Source of the DNA: Clavelina lepadiformis
Taxonomy: Eukaryota; Chordata; Ascidiacea; Aplousobranchia; Clavelinidae
DNA: 64,000 nucleotides
Reading direction: 5' to 3'
Assembly (NCBI RefSeq): GCF_947623445.1
Contig: NC_135247.1
Span: 16,184,501 to 16,248,500, forward strand
Shown here: in pieces, positions 22,501-35,406 of the stretch
Layout of the letters: every line of letters begins with the position of its first letter
Numbering within the stretch: position 1 is the stretch's first letter
Translations under genes and position numbers: made by a program
Notes under the pieces: generated by a model
Database searches by the model: none
Told to the model about the DNA's origin: nothing
Seen by the model: the letters and a program-made list of their open reading frames with translations, nothing else

Positions 22501-25500
22501 CTTTGAAATAAGAATCGATTGTGGGCTGGCACATTATTCATCCTGAGTTCCTGACTAACATTTGAACATTGTAACGAGCAGCGATCAAAATGTCATTACG
22601 TCCTTTTGGTCAACCAGTAATATGTAAACTCTCATCTTTCATGTAGGATAATTCCAGCCTTTCACATGGGAACTTTCGCAACGTATTTCACAATCGGGAG
22701 TAGGAATAAATTCTCAACAACAATCACATTATAGAGCATTACGTAAGCCACTTTTCACGAATTACAAATCCTGTGCAGCATTACAAATCATTTTGGAATT
22801 TTATAAAATATTATAAAGATCGTAATTTTCGTTATTTGGTTTCTTTTTGCTGGCTCATTCATATGCCCTGGTCGTCGGATCACTTTTGCCTCTGGCTGCC
22901 ATTAAGCTTCTTGCTGTTTTCATCAAATTTGGTTGAACAAAGTGTCGTGAGTGGATTACACGAAAGTATAATTAGGCCCAGAGCTAGCAATCAATCTAAG
23001 AGGGGGCATACAAAATTTACAAAGTGGCACAAGTGTAGCGTTAATGAACACTCAATTGGAAAGCTATTAATCTTCAGAATTACAACAGCATTTATATTCA
23101 CTTAGTCTAAATGGGAAGAAGCCTTCGTAAAAATTAAAGAAATAATCCTCAAAACAGAATGTATTACTGTAAATGTAACGTTGCAAAATGATGACGCAAT
23201 GACACCATATTTTTAGCACAAGGATTGTTTATAATAATAATATATGAGCGCCCATATCGCTGAGATCAAGAAAATGTTTTTGTTTTTTTTGTTAAAACTT
23301 ATTCAAAAACTTCACAAGCAAGTTGATTTGTTAAATCTTTTTCTGTAATCTCAAAGTAACCAAAACGCTCCTGACCCATTGCTATTAGATATCATAAACT
23401 TCAACGTTATAAACTGTTTTGCAACTACCATTTCATTGGCCAAATCCGTGGCAAAAAAAACAAAAAAACGATAATTTTAAAAGCGGCTTTAACACTCCCC
23501 GTGTCCCTGTCTGGCTGTGGGCCTGAGTATAAGTCACTAAACTGTTTTAAACTAGCTATCTTTCACGGTTTGTTTTTCAATCATTTGTACATCATACGTC
23601 CAAATCCAACCAGAACTATAAGAGTGATAATACCAAAACTATAAGACGCATTAAGAAAGACGAGATATAGCAACCTTCTACTGATCTAAGCATTGAGATT
23701 ATAAAATCATTGTGTGCTAAACAATCAGTGTAAACTATCGCAAATGTTGCAACATCCACTGCAACACACGATTGCAAATAAAACTTTGGCTTATTTAACA
23801 TCAGCTCGTTGTAACTCAGAACAGTTGACGCTTTTACAGTGTTTGGTTAGAAAGTTGTTATTTTGTGTTGGTCTCTTATTTGCACGAGTACTTGTACAGT
23901 AGGTTTGTTAGTTTTCATTTAAAAACTTCAAATGTAAAATTTATAGCTCATACTCGAACACACTACAAAGTTGTGTCATGATCCAAAAAAACAACGTTAA
24001 ATAGTTTAACGTTTGGTGGCAATAAAGAGTCATAAGTGTTAAATCATTCTTTGTTGTCTATAAGGAGGTAGCGCGAGGAAGATTATTCTGGGTTTGTGCG
24101 AACTCGAATATGATGTAGTTCGACATGTACGAATCCCGAGTCTATTCGTATTAGAACCAAACAATAAAATTTCATCCAAAAGTTGTCAAGTCTTGTTTGT
24201 AACATGATGTAATCGTTAAACAAATCGCTTTGTTTCAAAAATAATGTTTAAAAAACGATTGCAAAAGCAAAATCGTTAGGAAAATAACTTTCATTGTAAG
24301 TATTGCTGACTCTATTTTAGCTTCGCCAGGAAATTAAATCATCACTTTCTCCCAAAGTCAGTAAATTTATAGGCAATATTGTATTCGGTTTCGCCATTGT
24401 TACTACTCGTGTTCGCCCGAATCTTCCACAAAGACGGTATTCGGCGAATCTATTTGGGTTTGGGTTCGTATCGGCCCATCCCAAGTTGTCAGCTTGCGGC
24501 ACGACAGTAATAACTAATTCAAGTGACACCAACGCGAAAAGCAGGCACATAATCTAAATCGAAAACTTGTGCTAATTTGCAGTTGGGTGAGTAAAAACCA
24601 GAAATCGGAAAATCACCCTTTTGTCATATGTCTATGATTTTATGATAATGGAATTTTTTTGTCCTTTCATCTTCTTTGTACACTTTGTAAAATCGTCACA
24701 AAGCACTACCGGCGCTTGCCTACGTGAGTCAGCATTTTACTTGTGATACAAATGAATTGTATGGAGCCAGAAATCAGCTAGGCTAGAGTATTCCCTACAT
24801 ACGGTGCTAAACAACGAGAGAAAGCTTCCGTACATTATGTTGCCCAGTAACACGGTGCAAGTTTTTGTCACTGTAACTCGTAACTGTCACTGTACCTGTA
24901 ACAAGTACGAACTCTTTTTTTAATCTGGTATTCTTTATATAGTTATATACTAACTATAGTATGTGCATCTTCTTTTTGCATTACACTGGGTGTTTGGTTA
25001 ATATTTTACTTATTGTAGCCTATTCTTATTTTATAGTATTCTTTATAGTAATTGGTTATTTAAGTAACATGCTACGTTAGTACTTGCTAGTATTTAAGCT
25101 CTACTTGCTTAAACAATAACCAAACGATGGACGCAGTTCGTTTTGTTTTTAGTTTAAGACATTTTCCTGAAATAAAATTAAGCACAAATGTCAAAAATAA
25201 GCACAAAATGGTAAACCTGCCTATTTAGATTTATTTATTGCAGTAATTAGTTCTTTCAAACAAAACAGGACATATTTCGCACAGACACGGGTTTGACGGA
25301 GCACCGGAGTAGCAGCTTTAAAATCGGACTTGGAATCTTGGACTTGAAATTAAACATCTCAAGCTTTTAGTTTAAGAATGCCTTTTGCGGTGTGCTGTGC
25401 GCGGAACTTCGTTTCAACCATCTCCATACCATTGTATAGGCATAGTGTATCAGTCATACATGACGTAACAACCAATCACGCGTAACACGCGTGACACCGG

Positions 25501-26521
25501 CTTGGCCGCATCGTGAATCAGCACATTTCTACTTGGATATGAGAGAGCAGACAACAAATATTTGAGGCACTTTACACTTGAAATTGACGAGCAAGTTGTG
25601 CTGAAGGATTGAACTGAGCAAACAGCAAACATGTAAACTAATCTTTGAAAAATGAAAAGCGTTGTAGTGAAGGTGTTTTAGGCATTGTTTGTTATGTCAT
25701 TTCGATCTCTCTAATTGTAAGGCCTTGCGTTGTGCATGACCAAACGTATACTTAAATGTCAACGCATGTCGCGTAACGTTATAAAAGAAAAACACGAAAT
25801 TGCCGCCTATTTCACGCACGTCGGTAGGTAAGAACAATATTGTTACTGCCTACGTATAAACGTTTGTTGCATTCACGTAGTCAAAACGCTTCCGGTTTGT
25901 CGTCGTTATGCTCAGTTGAAGACCGATTTGGTTTAGCGAAGCAGCGAAAGTAAAAAGCGTTGATTTTTTAAACAAGGCAGGCACGTGCGTATAAAGCCTA
26001 CGATGTGGCTACATTTAGCATACGTAGATTGTTTTTGATGCTGGTAGGCCGAAAGGTATGGTTTGGTGGAATCGTTCTTTTCTGCTTAAGAAATCCGTAC
26101 ACGATATACCTGTAATTCCGGGAACGAAATTTTCTTGTTTTATCTTAGTAAAGGAGATTTGGTTATGCTATTAGTTATTACCTATTACGTACAATTACAG
26201 CATAGGTCTTTTGAACCCGGGATCTCTCGTTTTCGGACAAAATGCTATACGTTGAACACTTATTACGCCTTACAGTGAGACAGAAAGTTAACACAGATTT
26301 GTAGGTACATAAGTAAATGAGGAGATTGTACATCGTACAAAAAGTCTGCTGCTAACAGCGACATTTTCTTGAAATTGATTTGGCTTGTGTTTTGTTCAGC
26401 AGAGCGCTAGTCTTTGGCATTTGTGTTTTTAAGTTATATAAATTTAAGACTTTATAAATAGGCTGTGGTTTCTGTGCATAAACGCGCCAACACGGATTCC
26501 AAACTCAGTATTTCCTGCACC
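22501..26521. other. Intergenic, no gene seen; GCLM upstream region at its right end
   Basis: No supported exon, tRNA or transposon end. The last few hundred bases before 26522 must contain the GCLM promoter and 5' untranslated region. I looked for an antioxidant response element (TGAC-NNN-GC) and saw no convincing match by eye. Confidence 0.4.
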
Positions 26522-29500
26522 ATGTCTCTTGATGCGGAAAGAGCGGAAATTGCTAGAATTATGGTTGGACATTGCAATACTTTCAGCATCCATTCTGGCA
26601 ACATAATTAATTGGAACATGCTGAAAAAGCATCGTTTTCACACGTCAATGACATCGTCGGATGAGGTATTTTGAATTAATCATTCTGAATTGAATGAATG
26701 ACGTCATATAGATATAGTGGATGTGGTTGTTTTTAGTTTTTTCTTGACTTGAATCACATGTTTGAGGGAAAAAGTTAATCATTTTATGCAATATATAGCA
26801 ATTTTTCCTGCTTGTGTTTAGTACCTTTTAATTTAGTACAATGTTTGACATCTACTGGTACATGTACTGTACTTAGGTGAGCAGATACTATGTACTGTAT
26901 ATATCTTTGTGTAAAAATATGCAAATAAAATATTCTATCTAATAAAATGTTTCTACTTGACACATAAGGTGTTATTTATTTAGCTTATGGATGCTCTGCA
27001 CAGTGCTATCCAGTCTTGGATTCGAGGTATAGCAATTGATCCTGTTAATATGCCAGTGAGTGAGCTATTTCATTGCTAAAATAGTTTCAGTAATCAAATT
27101 AAACTAATGCTAATAGTACTTGATTGAAAACACACTGGATTTTCACCTAGTAGTATAAGATATTAACTTTAAACTTGTTCGTAAATTTTGCAGGAGCCTC
27201 AAAATGCCATCAACATATCAAACCGGGAGCTTGAAACACCGATAGATCCTGATCAAAGGGAGAAGCTGAAATTGTCTGTTAAGCTCTTTTTGTGTGACTG
27301 GAGGCCTAACATAATACGCCGGGCTGTTGATAAAGGTATGACTTATCATAAGAATATTGTGGATTAGCGATTCTAGAAATAGCATTCTTAATTTATGACT
27401 GTGTGTTTTCCTTCAAGTGTTTTGTGGGCATGTCCACTACTATCTACACTTAAAAGCCATTAAGAGAACCTTTTGTTGACCTCCGTTAGTTAAAGCAAAC
27501 ACTGCAGTCTTTTACAGGACGTGATCTCAGCCCATTCTATATCACGAAATTTTTACCTCACAAAGAATTATATATGCCAATGGTGTGACCAGACATTGAT
27601 CAAACACTCCTTTATCAAAGGTGTTTGCTTTTTGTGTTTGTCCTGACATAACTTGGTCCCGTAGTAAACAATGTAATCAATATAAAATTCAATCGAACAA
27701 TGTTGGGAGTGTGGCTAACTAACCAAGCATAATAAGTCCATTTACCAGTGTAAGATCTATTGTTTTTACAAATCTCAAGATTGCTATGCATGGACGTGTT
27801 ATTTTCTAAGTTTTTACGGAATTGTTGCACACACTTGAAAAAAAATTGTCAAAATTCTCCTGTCGTGCTTTCAGTTATCCAAAACTTGGATGTCCAACGA
27901 ATAGACTCCCTCATCGTGTCATTCCCAGTAATGCCACCCTCAACGAACACAATCTTGGAAAACAGCAACATCAGTCCAGTTGCTGCTGACCTCAACAAGA
28001 TCAAAGTAAACATACTCAAATTCTCTGTTATGTTTCTATGCACATTAAGTTGATAAGATCGAGATGGGTTTTATAAAACTATACATAAATCTTTTATAAT
28101 TAGCCAATCTGGAAAGAGATGCAGTCTGTAGTGGACAGTGGTCATGTGTCTAAAATTGGGGTCAGCGATTTCGATCAAGCTGGGCTTGAGCTTCTACACA
28201 ACTGGGCCAGGGTAAGTGTCAAGTATGGTTACATACTTTGCACTCTGTGCCAATATTGTGCACAGCATTTTGTCTGTATAAATGTGATATAAAACGCTGT
28301 ATCATTAATGACACGATCATACCAAAATTGAAATTCCATTCTTTCAATTTGCAAACGTTTGTTATCATTAGATTATTTTTAAGTTGTATCATAACGACCA
28401 ACCACAAAAGAACTGCTGTATTGTTAAATCAGGTTGTATGAAGTGTGCGAAAGGGACTTACAAAACTACATTCAATGTATAAACATGGCCATAGTTCTAC
28501 TGACAAAAGCTTTAGCCTGTTGAGATCCATTGTATTGGTTTGAGCAAATCTTGATCTTAAGTTACTTGGACGTTTCGTTCATTGTATTATAGTTGTTTGT
28601 AACTTTAATTAAAAAAGAGCCATTTGTTTTAGGTACCTTAAAAGCCATTCTCAACCGGCCCGGGTTATAAATTTAAAAAGAATGTTTTACTCTTCTATGA
28701 AATCCCTTTCATCTGGTCACCACTTATACGATTAACAGTATTGCATACATGAAACTATGCATGTATACGATCCCTTTCTTGAAAAAGACTGTATGATTGT
28801 CACAATGTAATAGTGTACTGTTTGCAATAGCTGAGAATCATGATAAAATAAAATCGAGCATTACCAGGTTTCCGGTAGTGCTCTGTGAAATATGATATGC
28901 ATCCGAAATGCCATGGGAGCATGTTAGGTTTCTCACCACTAGCTCACGGATGATCTAAGCCAAGTGACACGTTTATACGCATGCGTGCTTGACTAAAGGC
29001 GTATTGCAAATGAGACAGGTTTGACATGCGTAGACCGCAATTTTGTACTGAACACTTATACAGCTCGGAGGTAGACAATGTTAATGCCAATTTTCCGCTG
29101 TTTTTTTGTCACATTTGTCTATACTCTTTGAGTATAACCTTGGGCAATAATGAGAAAATAAGTGACTTTTCACTGTTGATCCTGTTTAACATTGTATGAC
29201 CTTCGATTTTAACGTTATCTACTTGTTAATAGATCAAACCCAGCATTAATCAAATCAGTCTCAACAACTGCTGCGCAGTGCCTACTGACCTGATTCAGTA
29301 TTCACGGGAAGAGAAGGTCGAGCTGCTCACTCACAGCGATCCACCAGGTAACAGCAATGAAGAAAATCCTAGTTTCGCTGATTTTACGTTTTCAACAATA
29401 AGTGTTTCTGTTCAATCTATATCTCCCGCGTGTGTTTTGGTAAAATCTTTTCATAAATATGCATTGACATCAAATATCTTCTATCGTTGTGCAATATTTA

Positions 29501-30267
29501 GCACGAATTGCAGAGGTAGATTCATGTTGCAATTGGCAGTGTTTCGCTGCAGTAGCTTACAACATCGCCGCCTATGCAAAGTACTGGCATCATCCAATTT
29601 TTATTTACCTAATCATCGTTAATATTTGTTGTGTCACGTTACTGCTAAGGGCCTATCCGGCGGGCGTTGTCGTGAAATGACTCAACAAAAACGTGCTATA
29701 AATAAATTTCGCGCGTATTGAGTTGCTTCAAATACAGACAATAATGTTTTCTTGTATGACTATGCAGAAATCTTATCCGCCAGAAACTTTCAGTCTTTCA
29801 TGTCAGAAAGTACACAGGATATTGACGCAACCAATTGGACACCGTCCTTCATAGCAAGGTAATTATCATCATCAATCATCATATTTCAATCAATCTATTT
29901 TTGTCATATTTCTTTTGCGGTCACGCATATATTTGTACTGTGTTAAGAGCATTGTTGAATACACGTTACTCCGCTATTTGCATTTTAAATGCCAGCATTT
30001 ATACAAATTGCCGGTTACCATCAATCCAATGAAAGAAATCGAACGTTTCCAACGAATTAGTCTTGGTACCTACTTTTTATTATATGTGTTTAAAGCATTT
30101 GCTACTACGTTGGTGTGTAGTGGTGGCAATAACGTTTATTGCCATATCTTTTAACCAGATATTCTGTATTGGTGCGCAATCGTGGAATTGTTCATTCGAA
30201 AGGCTACATCACATCAGCTGAAAGACAGAGTTTAACCTCTAACGGGGAGGATTATGGGTTCTTCTGA
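26522..30267 (+). CDS. GCLM: Glutamate-cysteine ligase regulatory (modifier) subunit
   Basis: This is the cytosolic modifier subunit of glutamate-cysteine ligase, the first and limiting enzyme of glutathione synthesis. It binds the catalytic subunit GCLC, lowers its Km for glutamate and relieves feedback inhibition. Eight exons: 26522-26665, 26984-27055, 27194-27335, 27875-28005, 28104-28211, 29233-29347, 29768-29858 and 30159-30267. All have GT-AG junctions and consistent phase, giving 303 residues (human about 274). Matches to the family include IHSGNIINW near the N-terminus, REKLKLSVKLFL, VQRIDSLIVSFP, KIGVSDFDQAGL (aldo-keto-reductase-like barrel), INQISLNNCC and RYSVLVRNRGIVHSKGYI. The C-terminus has a short extra tail (SLTSNGEDYGFF). 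The ATG is in a good context, right after CTGCACC. Confidence 0.96.
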
Positions 30268-30500
30268 ATGCTCGTCTTCGTAGAGGTGGCGATCTTATCG
30301 TCTCGTTTACCGTACGAAGACTCCCTAGTAGAAATTTTCCATGTATTTTTTTAGTTTTTTTCTTGCGCAAACACGCGAGGCACGCCACTTCCATAAAATT
30401 CCCTGTAAGAGTTTCCTTGAGTAGTTAGTTACCTTGCTGATTTACTATGCATTGGAAATATGCACGGCAAGGCGCCCTAAGAGGACAAGTGACCTACCTC

Positions 30501-30506
30501 AATAAA
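30501..30506 (+). promoter_or_regulatory. Possible polyadenylation signal for GCLM
   Basis: AATAAA lies 234 bp after the GCLM stop. It is plausible by position only; other A-rich signals nearby cannot be excluded. Confidence 0.35.
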
Positions 30507-32631
30507 CTGACGTATGATCCTCGTAGAATATGTAAGAGATTGTAATCTATAGCAAAACTTAATAACAGATTTCCGCCAAAATACACAAAATTCCATCAGG
30601 TAATCGCCCAGGCGCCTGTACACAGTTCGTAAAAAGACAAAACCCAAGCAAGATTTCGCGCCTAGTCAAAAGCAATCACTTGGCATATTTGAACAACGAC
30701 ATCCGTGTTCCAATCGAGGAGAAATTTTTCTGGCGACCTGCTGGTATATGCCGCGACCCGCTTGTTTTCCCTTTTCGTTTTGAGAGCTACGGGCGCCAAA
30801 ATCATAGTGTTAGTGCTACAGCCAACTTTAAATAAAATCGCTTAAATCAGAGCAATGCGTAGACCTGCAATACGACGTTTTACACATTATTGAAGAACCA
30901 AAGGACACTAAATGAGTGTTGTTTGTTTTTTTTTCTATGCGCCTCTTTTGTCGTCTTCAATTGCAGGTCCCGTGTATAATTCGTCTTTGGTGATGCAATC
31001 ATTACTAACAAATAATGGTGATTATGACGCTGATATTAAAAGAGACTGAGAACCCCTGTTGTATACACCCGTGCTACGTAAAACTTTACAACACGACTCG
31101 ACAAAACGTTATTAACGTTTTCACTTCATCAGTTAACGACGTTCGGTTAACGTGGTCATTTCTCGCTTTTTTCTATTCGTTTGATTGTTTACTCCCAATA
31201 ACTTGTCACCCTCTGTGGAGGCAGCTGTTGTCTGTTTTACTCATGGGAGTTTTGCAATTGTTACGTGTTTGATCATGTTTAAAAATGATGCAGACAATAT
31301 CTTTGTTCATAGTATTTAGTTAATGGTACAACCGTTAGCGCTTTAAAAAGTAACTTACGTGTAAACATGCTTTTATCCTTCTATTGCACTTTATCTATGT
31401 AAATGGGTTTTAATGGAAATAAAACCTATCATTATGTAAGGGACATAAACCTTTTTCTAAACGTTCCCGTACTCTGTCCAACAGAGAACACTGGCTTGAA
31501 GTTACAGCCAATTTTGTAAACTATCGTATGCACTATTATAGCGGATGAAATTGTTGAGTTCGCCAAGCAGTTCAAATCTGTATTTATTGGGGAGCCCCAA
31601 TTTGTATGTGTTAAATTAATAGGCCTACGCTTCGAACTAATTATACTTAAACTAGAATTCATTGCTGTTTATATGAAAAATACAATACGACGTATTTTTT
31701 GAGTGGTGTTTTTTTCTGGTACGTTTAAAGCCTGGGCCAACAAGAGCAAGTCTTTGTTACATGCACTGTGTACGTCGTTGCTCGTTTTGAAGTTTCGCAC
31801 GCAAGCGTACCAATCACCTAAGCAATTTTTCTGAACACGTAAACCTCTGTACATTCAGAATCAGTTAAGCATGATACCTTCCTCATTTGATATTTCACAC
31901 ATGCGGACGTGTTTAACAATTAAGAAGATTTCGGGACTTGGTTTGAAAACCACTAACAGCCAAGGTCGTGGATTGGGGCTGATTATTGCTAATGAGGCAG
32001 CATGCAGTGATACATTAACAGCTCTTTTTTGCCGCTAACGGTGAAGAGTCTGGCGAATCTTATTAGCTGCATTTGGGTTTCCGACTGTATTGGTGTATTA
32101 TAATTTATAACGCCGAATTGTAGTTTGTTTGTTAACACAACGCCTATGTAGAATCAATCTAACATTACATGCCTTCCATTGTTTACATTTGAAGGCTTTA
32201 TTCTAAACCAACATGCTTTCATTAATGAAACAACACAGTCAGAAAACTTGAACTTTTCAACAACAATTGACTAAATGAACTTTTTATCGTGAAAGTAGAA
32301 TCTTCGAACTACATACTAACTTGCAGGAGTGAAACAAAACTGTTTAAACAACATTACTTGAGATTTAGCTCAGCGAGGTAGATTCCAACTGATTGCATTG
32401 ATACCAAATAAATATTTTTGCAACACTACACAAAGCTTATGTCAAACAGCCATACCGAATATATGGCTCTGATTAGGTATTCCAGGATAACTTAGAATTT
32501 ACTACAAATTACAATGACATATTAATTACCACTCTCCACATATGGATGACTCACTAAATAAATATGATGATGCGATGATACGTTTTGTCAAAAAAAGAGT
32601 AAACGTTTGTGCCCCAACAGAGATATTTCCG
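30507..32631. other. Region between the two convergent GCLM-type genes, no gene seen
   Basis: Only short unsupported frames. It should contain the 3' untranslated regions of both convergent genes. Confidence 0.4.
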
Positions 32632-34535
32632 TTAACTTTCTTTGGTGGCTTTCATGCATAGGAAGTAGCCTTTCAACATCACTATCTCCCTCAATCTTAT
32701 GACAGCTGAGTATCTGTTAAAGCAAAAATTTTTATTAACTATATTTCTGAAAAAATGACAAAAATTTGTTTTCATCAAAGCAACCTTGTCAGATAACAAG
32801 GTTTCCAGCTTCTGTTTTTATCGGATGCAGGTAGCACGAACTGCAAGGTGTCTTCAGGAAGAACGTCTAATGAAGCAAAATACGAAATGCTTAATGTTGC
32901 TTGATTGCTCATCAATAAATTACAGATGAACACTTTTAGCAAGTGTCAGATTTTTAATACCATTTGGATCGTTATGTGTCAAGAGTTTGATGTGGTGCTC
33001 AGAGGCGTAGGCAGAGAGGTTCTTTGGTGGATGGCAACATTCTTGTAAATTAATTTGATTTGCAACCGGTTTGACCTAGCCAGAGATAGAAAATGAAGTC
33101 TTTCATATGTGTTAATTACGTGTACGCAAATTTTATTTGTTCCACCTGTCAGCATGTAAAAATGACGTACACGAGTACTTTAATGTACATATAAACATAG
33201 GTCAAACAATTGCGTACTTACATCACTCGATTCACAGATGTCTTTTAAACTAGGTTCATCCATATCACAAACACCAAGTTCTGTTATAAAACCATCAGCT
33301 GCCAAGTTGCACAGTTGAATCCATACTTCCTGCAAACCACATATATACAAAATGGCAAATGTGGCACCCACCCATTGCACTGATTGGTTTAATCAAGGAC
33401 ATATTTTGAAGGGGCGTATGTCCCGCCAACTTTTGAATATTTATCATAGTTTTTCACAATTGCAAGTGTATAATTGTGTGGTTACCATAGGCACAGAAGA
33501 CTTTAAAATATTGGGAGACGACAAAGATTGGGCAATAACTACGGTATATGTCTGCATTTGTTATCTGTCACTGCAAAAAATTAAGAAAAAAATAAAAATC
33601 AAACTGTTGAGAATCAATTCACTTCGAACAACTACAGAAGAAAATGTACCAAATCTTCCAAAATATTGGGGGAAGCGCCTCCTGCGCCTCTGGTCTCCTT
33701 TTTAACTGGTTTAGTAGAAAATGGTTTGTTATTAAATTCAAAAGTTTATAAAGTAAGAAAGTGTGTAAATTTCACGTGGGTGCAATTCCAAGGGAACCCT
33801 GAACAGAACCTCACCCGTATGTCTTGATATTTGACACTTCTGAATGTATTATGTGGGCAGTTACTTGTTGGCGGAAGCGAGAGCAGTAACAAGTCGATTT
33901 TTTCACACTGGTAATAGTCGATGACTGCGGATAAAAAATTTATCGATAAATCATAGAAGACAGACAAAACAATGAACGCAAGTGTACCTGTCAACACAGC
34001 TTCTTTCACAATTTCTGCGTCATTTTTCCACAGGAATAACTTTACTGTTAACTTAATATCATCACGGTTTCTTTCTTTTGACCATTCTGTATCTTTTTCG
34101 TTATTAATAAATACACCTCCATGACTACACTAAAATTCAAATCAAAAATCTGTCTTTAACTATAAGTTTTGTTATCTAAGAGTGTAAGAATTTTACCATA
34201 CATTTAATTTACCTGTGTTGTAATGCTTGGTATTTCCGACTTATCTGCTGTCCATTGTTTTACTGTTCCACAGAATGATTGACAGATCTTTGAAAACAAA
34301 AAATTACTGACAAGCTTTATTGTCCAGTAAGTAAACTCGCCCAGATTCAACACGAGATAAGTCTAATAATAAGAGATCAAAATCAATCGGGAATTAAATT
34401 TTTGAATGATAATTGAACTGTAGGTGTAACTACCTCTTGTGAAGTGCGAAGGATCTTATGTAAGATGTTTCCGGAATGAATGGTCACACTACCTGCGTCC
34501 GCAATCACCTGCTCTTTATTGGTGAAACTTTGCAT
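32632..34535 (-). CDS. Diverged paralogue of the GCLM subunit
   Basis: Exons (minus strand, 5' to 3'): 34535-34434, 34287-34213, 34129-33988, 33924-33815, 33329-33222, about 32932/32909-32785, and 32713-32632. Family landmarks line up in order with GCLM: VTIHSGNIL, RDDIKLTVKLFLW, CEKIDLLLLSLP, ELGVCDMDEPSL, SNQATLS, and RYSAVIRLREIVMLKGYF at the end. Exons 3 and 5 are exactly as long as in GCLM (142 and 108 nt), and intron phases agree where determined. Sequence is strongly diverged and the barrel C-terminal part is shortened: GCLM exons 6 and 7 correspond to one short exon. The start of exon 6 is unclear. The frame is otherwise intact, so this looks like a fast-evolving gene and not a plain pseudogene. 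Whether it binds GCLC is unknown. Confidence 0.8.
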
Positions 34536-35406
34536 ATTACCGATCAGGTAATTGTGATTTAAATAGAATTTCACAGGCCAGTAACCCTAAAATCGATTTG
34601 TTGTCTAACTTCACGGTTCCACAAATCTGTTCAGAGTGTATTCTGAAATACAAACAGATGTTGAACGCCTAAGGTCTATTCAACTTGCATAACAAAATGT
34701 ACACTATGCCTTTGACCAGACACTATCTTGTAAACAATATGATATAAGATTTGCACAAAATGTAAACATCAAAACAGTTTTAAAAATTTTTTATAACCGC
34801 GGCAAATTACTTGAAATTTAAGATATAGCAATCTAATAAGACATAACGTTATTCCAAACATAAAAACTTATTTTGGTAACAGCCATGTCATTGGTTTCTA
34901 TCATAACAAGAAAATGAGCATTTTAAAAAATAAAGCAAACATTTAAACAAAACAGACATTCTCAACAAACACTTTTGCAAGAAAGTGTTGACAAAACAGT
35001 AGAAACTCAGCCAGAACAACACTAAAGTAACGAGAAACAATTACTAAGAGAAGCCAACTATACAATGCTATTGCACTAGTTAATTTGAAGCTAACATTTA
35101 ACTGCCGATGAAATACTCATGCTTTTATGGCATTGGAGATAAATCCATTTTGTTAGCATTGTCAGTCAACTTAGATAAAAAGTTAACAAACTAAGCGTAC
35201 CTTTTTACAACAGTTTTGTGCTTTTTATCACATTCTATCAGTTGAAGCTAAAGCATTGGCAGCGTCGTTACAAATAATAAGTTAGCACCTCGTTGCATTG
35301 CATGATAGTCTATTAGGTTGCTAGGCAACATAGGATAATGTTGGTATCAAAAGAAGCGTTAGTAATGTGTTGATTCTTCACAAGTCACATGATTAATTAT
35401 TGTCGT
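34536..35406. other. Intergenic, no gene seen
   Basis: Separates the 5' end of the GCLM-like gene from the RABL6 stop codon on the same strand. No feature recognised. Confidence 0.4.

Noticed and set aside
22325-22546. Plus-strand 73-codon frame
   Set aside because: Antisense to the possible membrane-protein exon at 22300-22500; its basic composition is a by-product of the opposite strand.
24317-24550. Minus-strand 77-codon frame with a hydrophobic start
   Set aside because: No splice sites, partner exons or recognisable motif; the composition looks like chance.
25640-26521. Antioxidant response element upstream of GCLM
   Set aside because: Vertebrate GCLM is NRF2-regulated, but I found no convincing TGAC-NNN-GC site by eye. 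A motif scan with a score threshold is needed before claiming one.
33352-33705. 117-codon + strand frame
   Set aside because: Lies antisense to introns 4-5 and exon 5 of the GCLM-like gene, has no family match, and includes an AT-rich Lys/Ile stretch typical of non-coding sequence.
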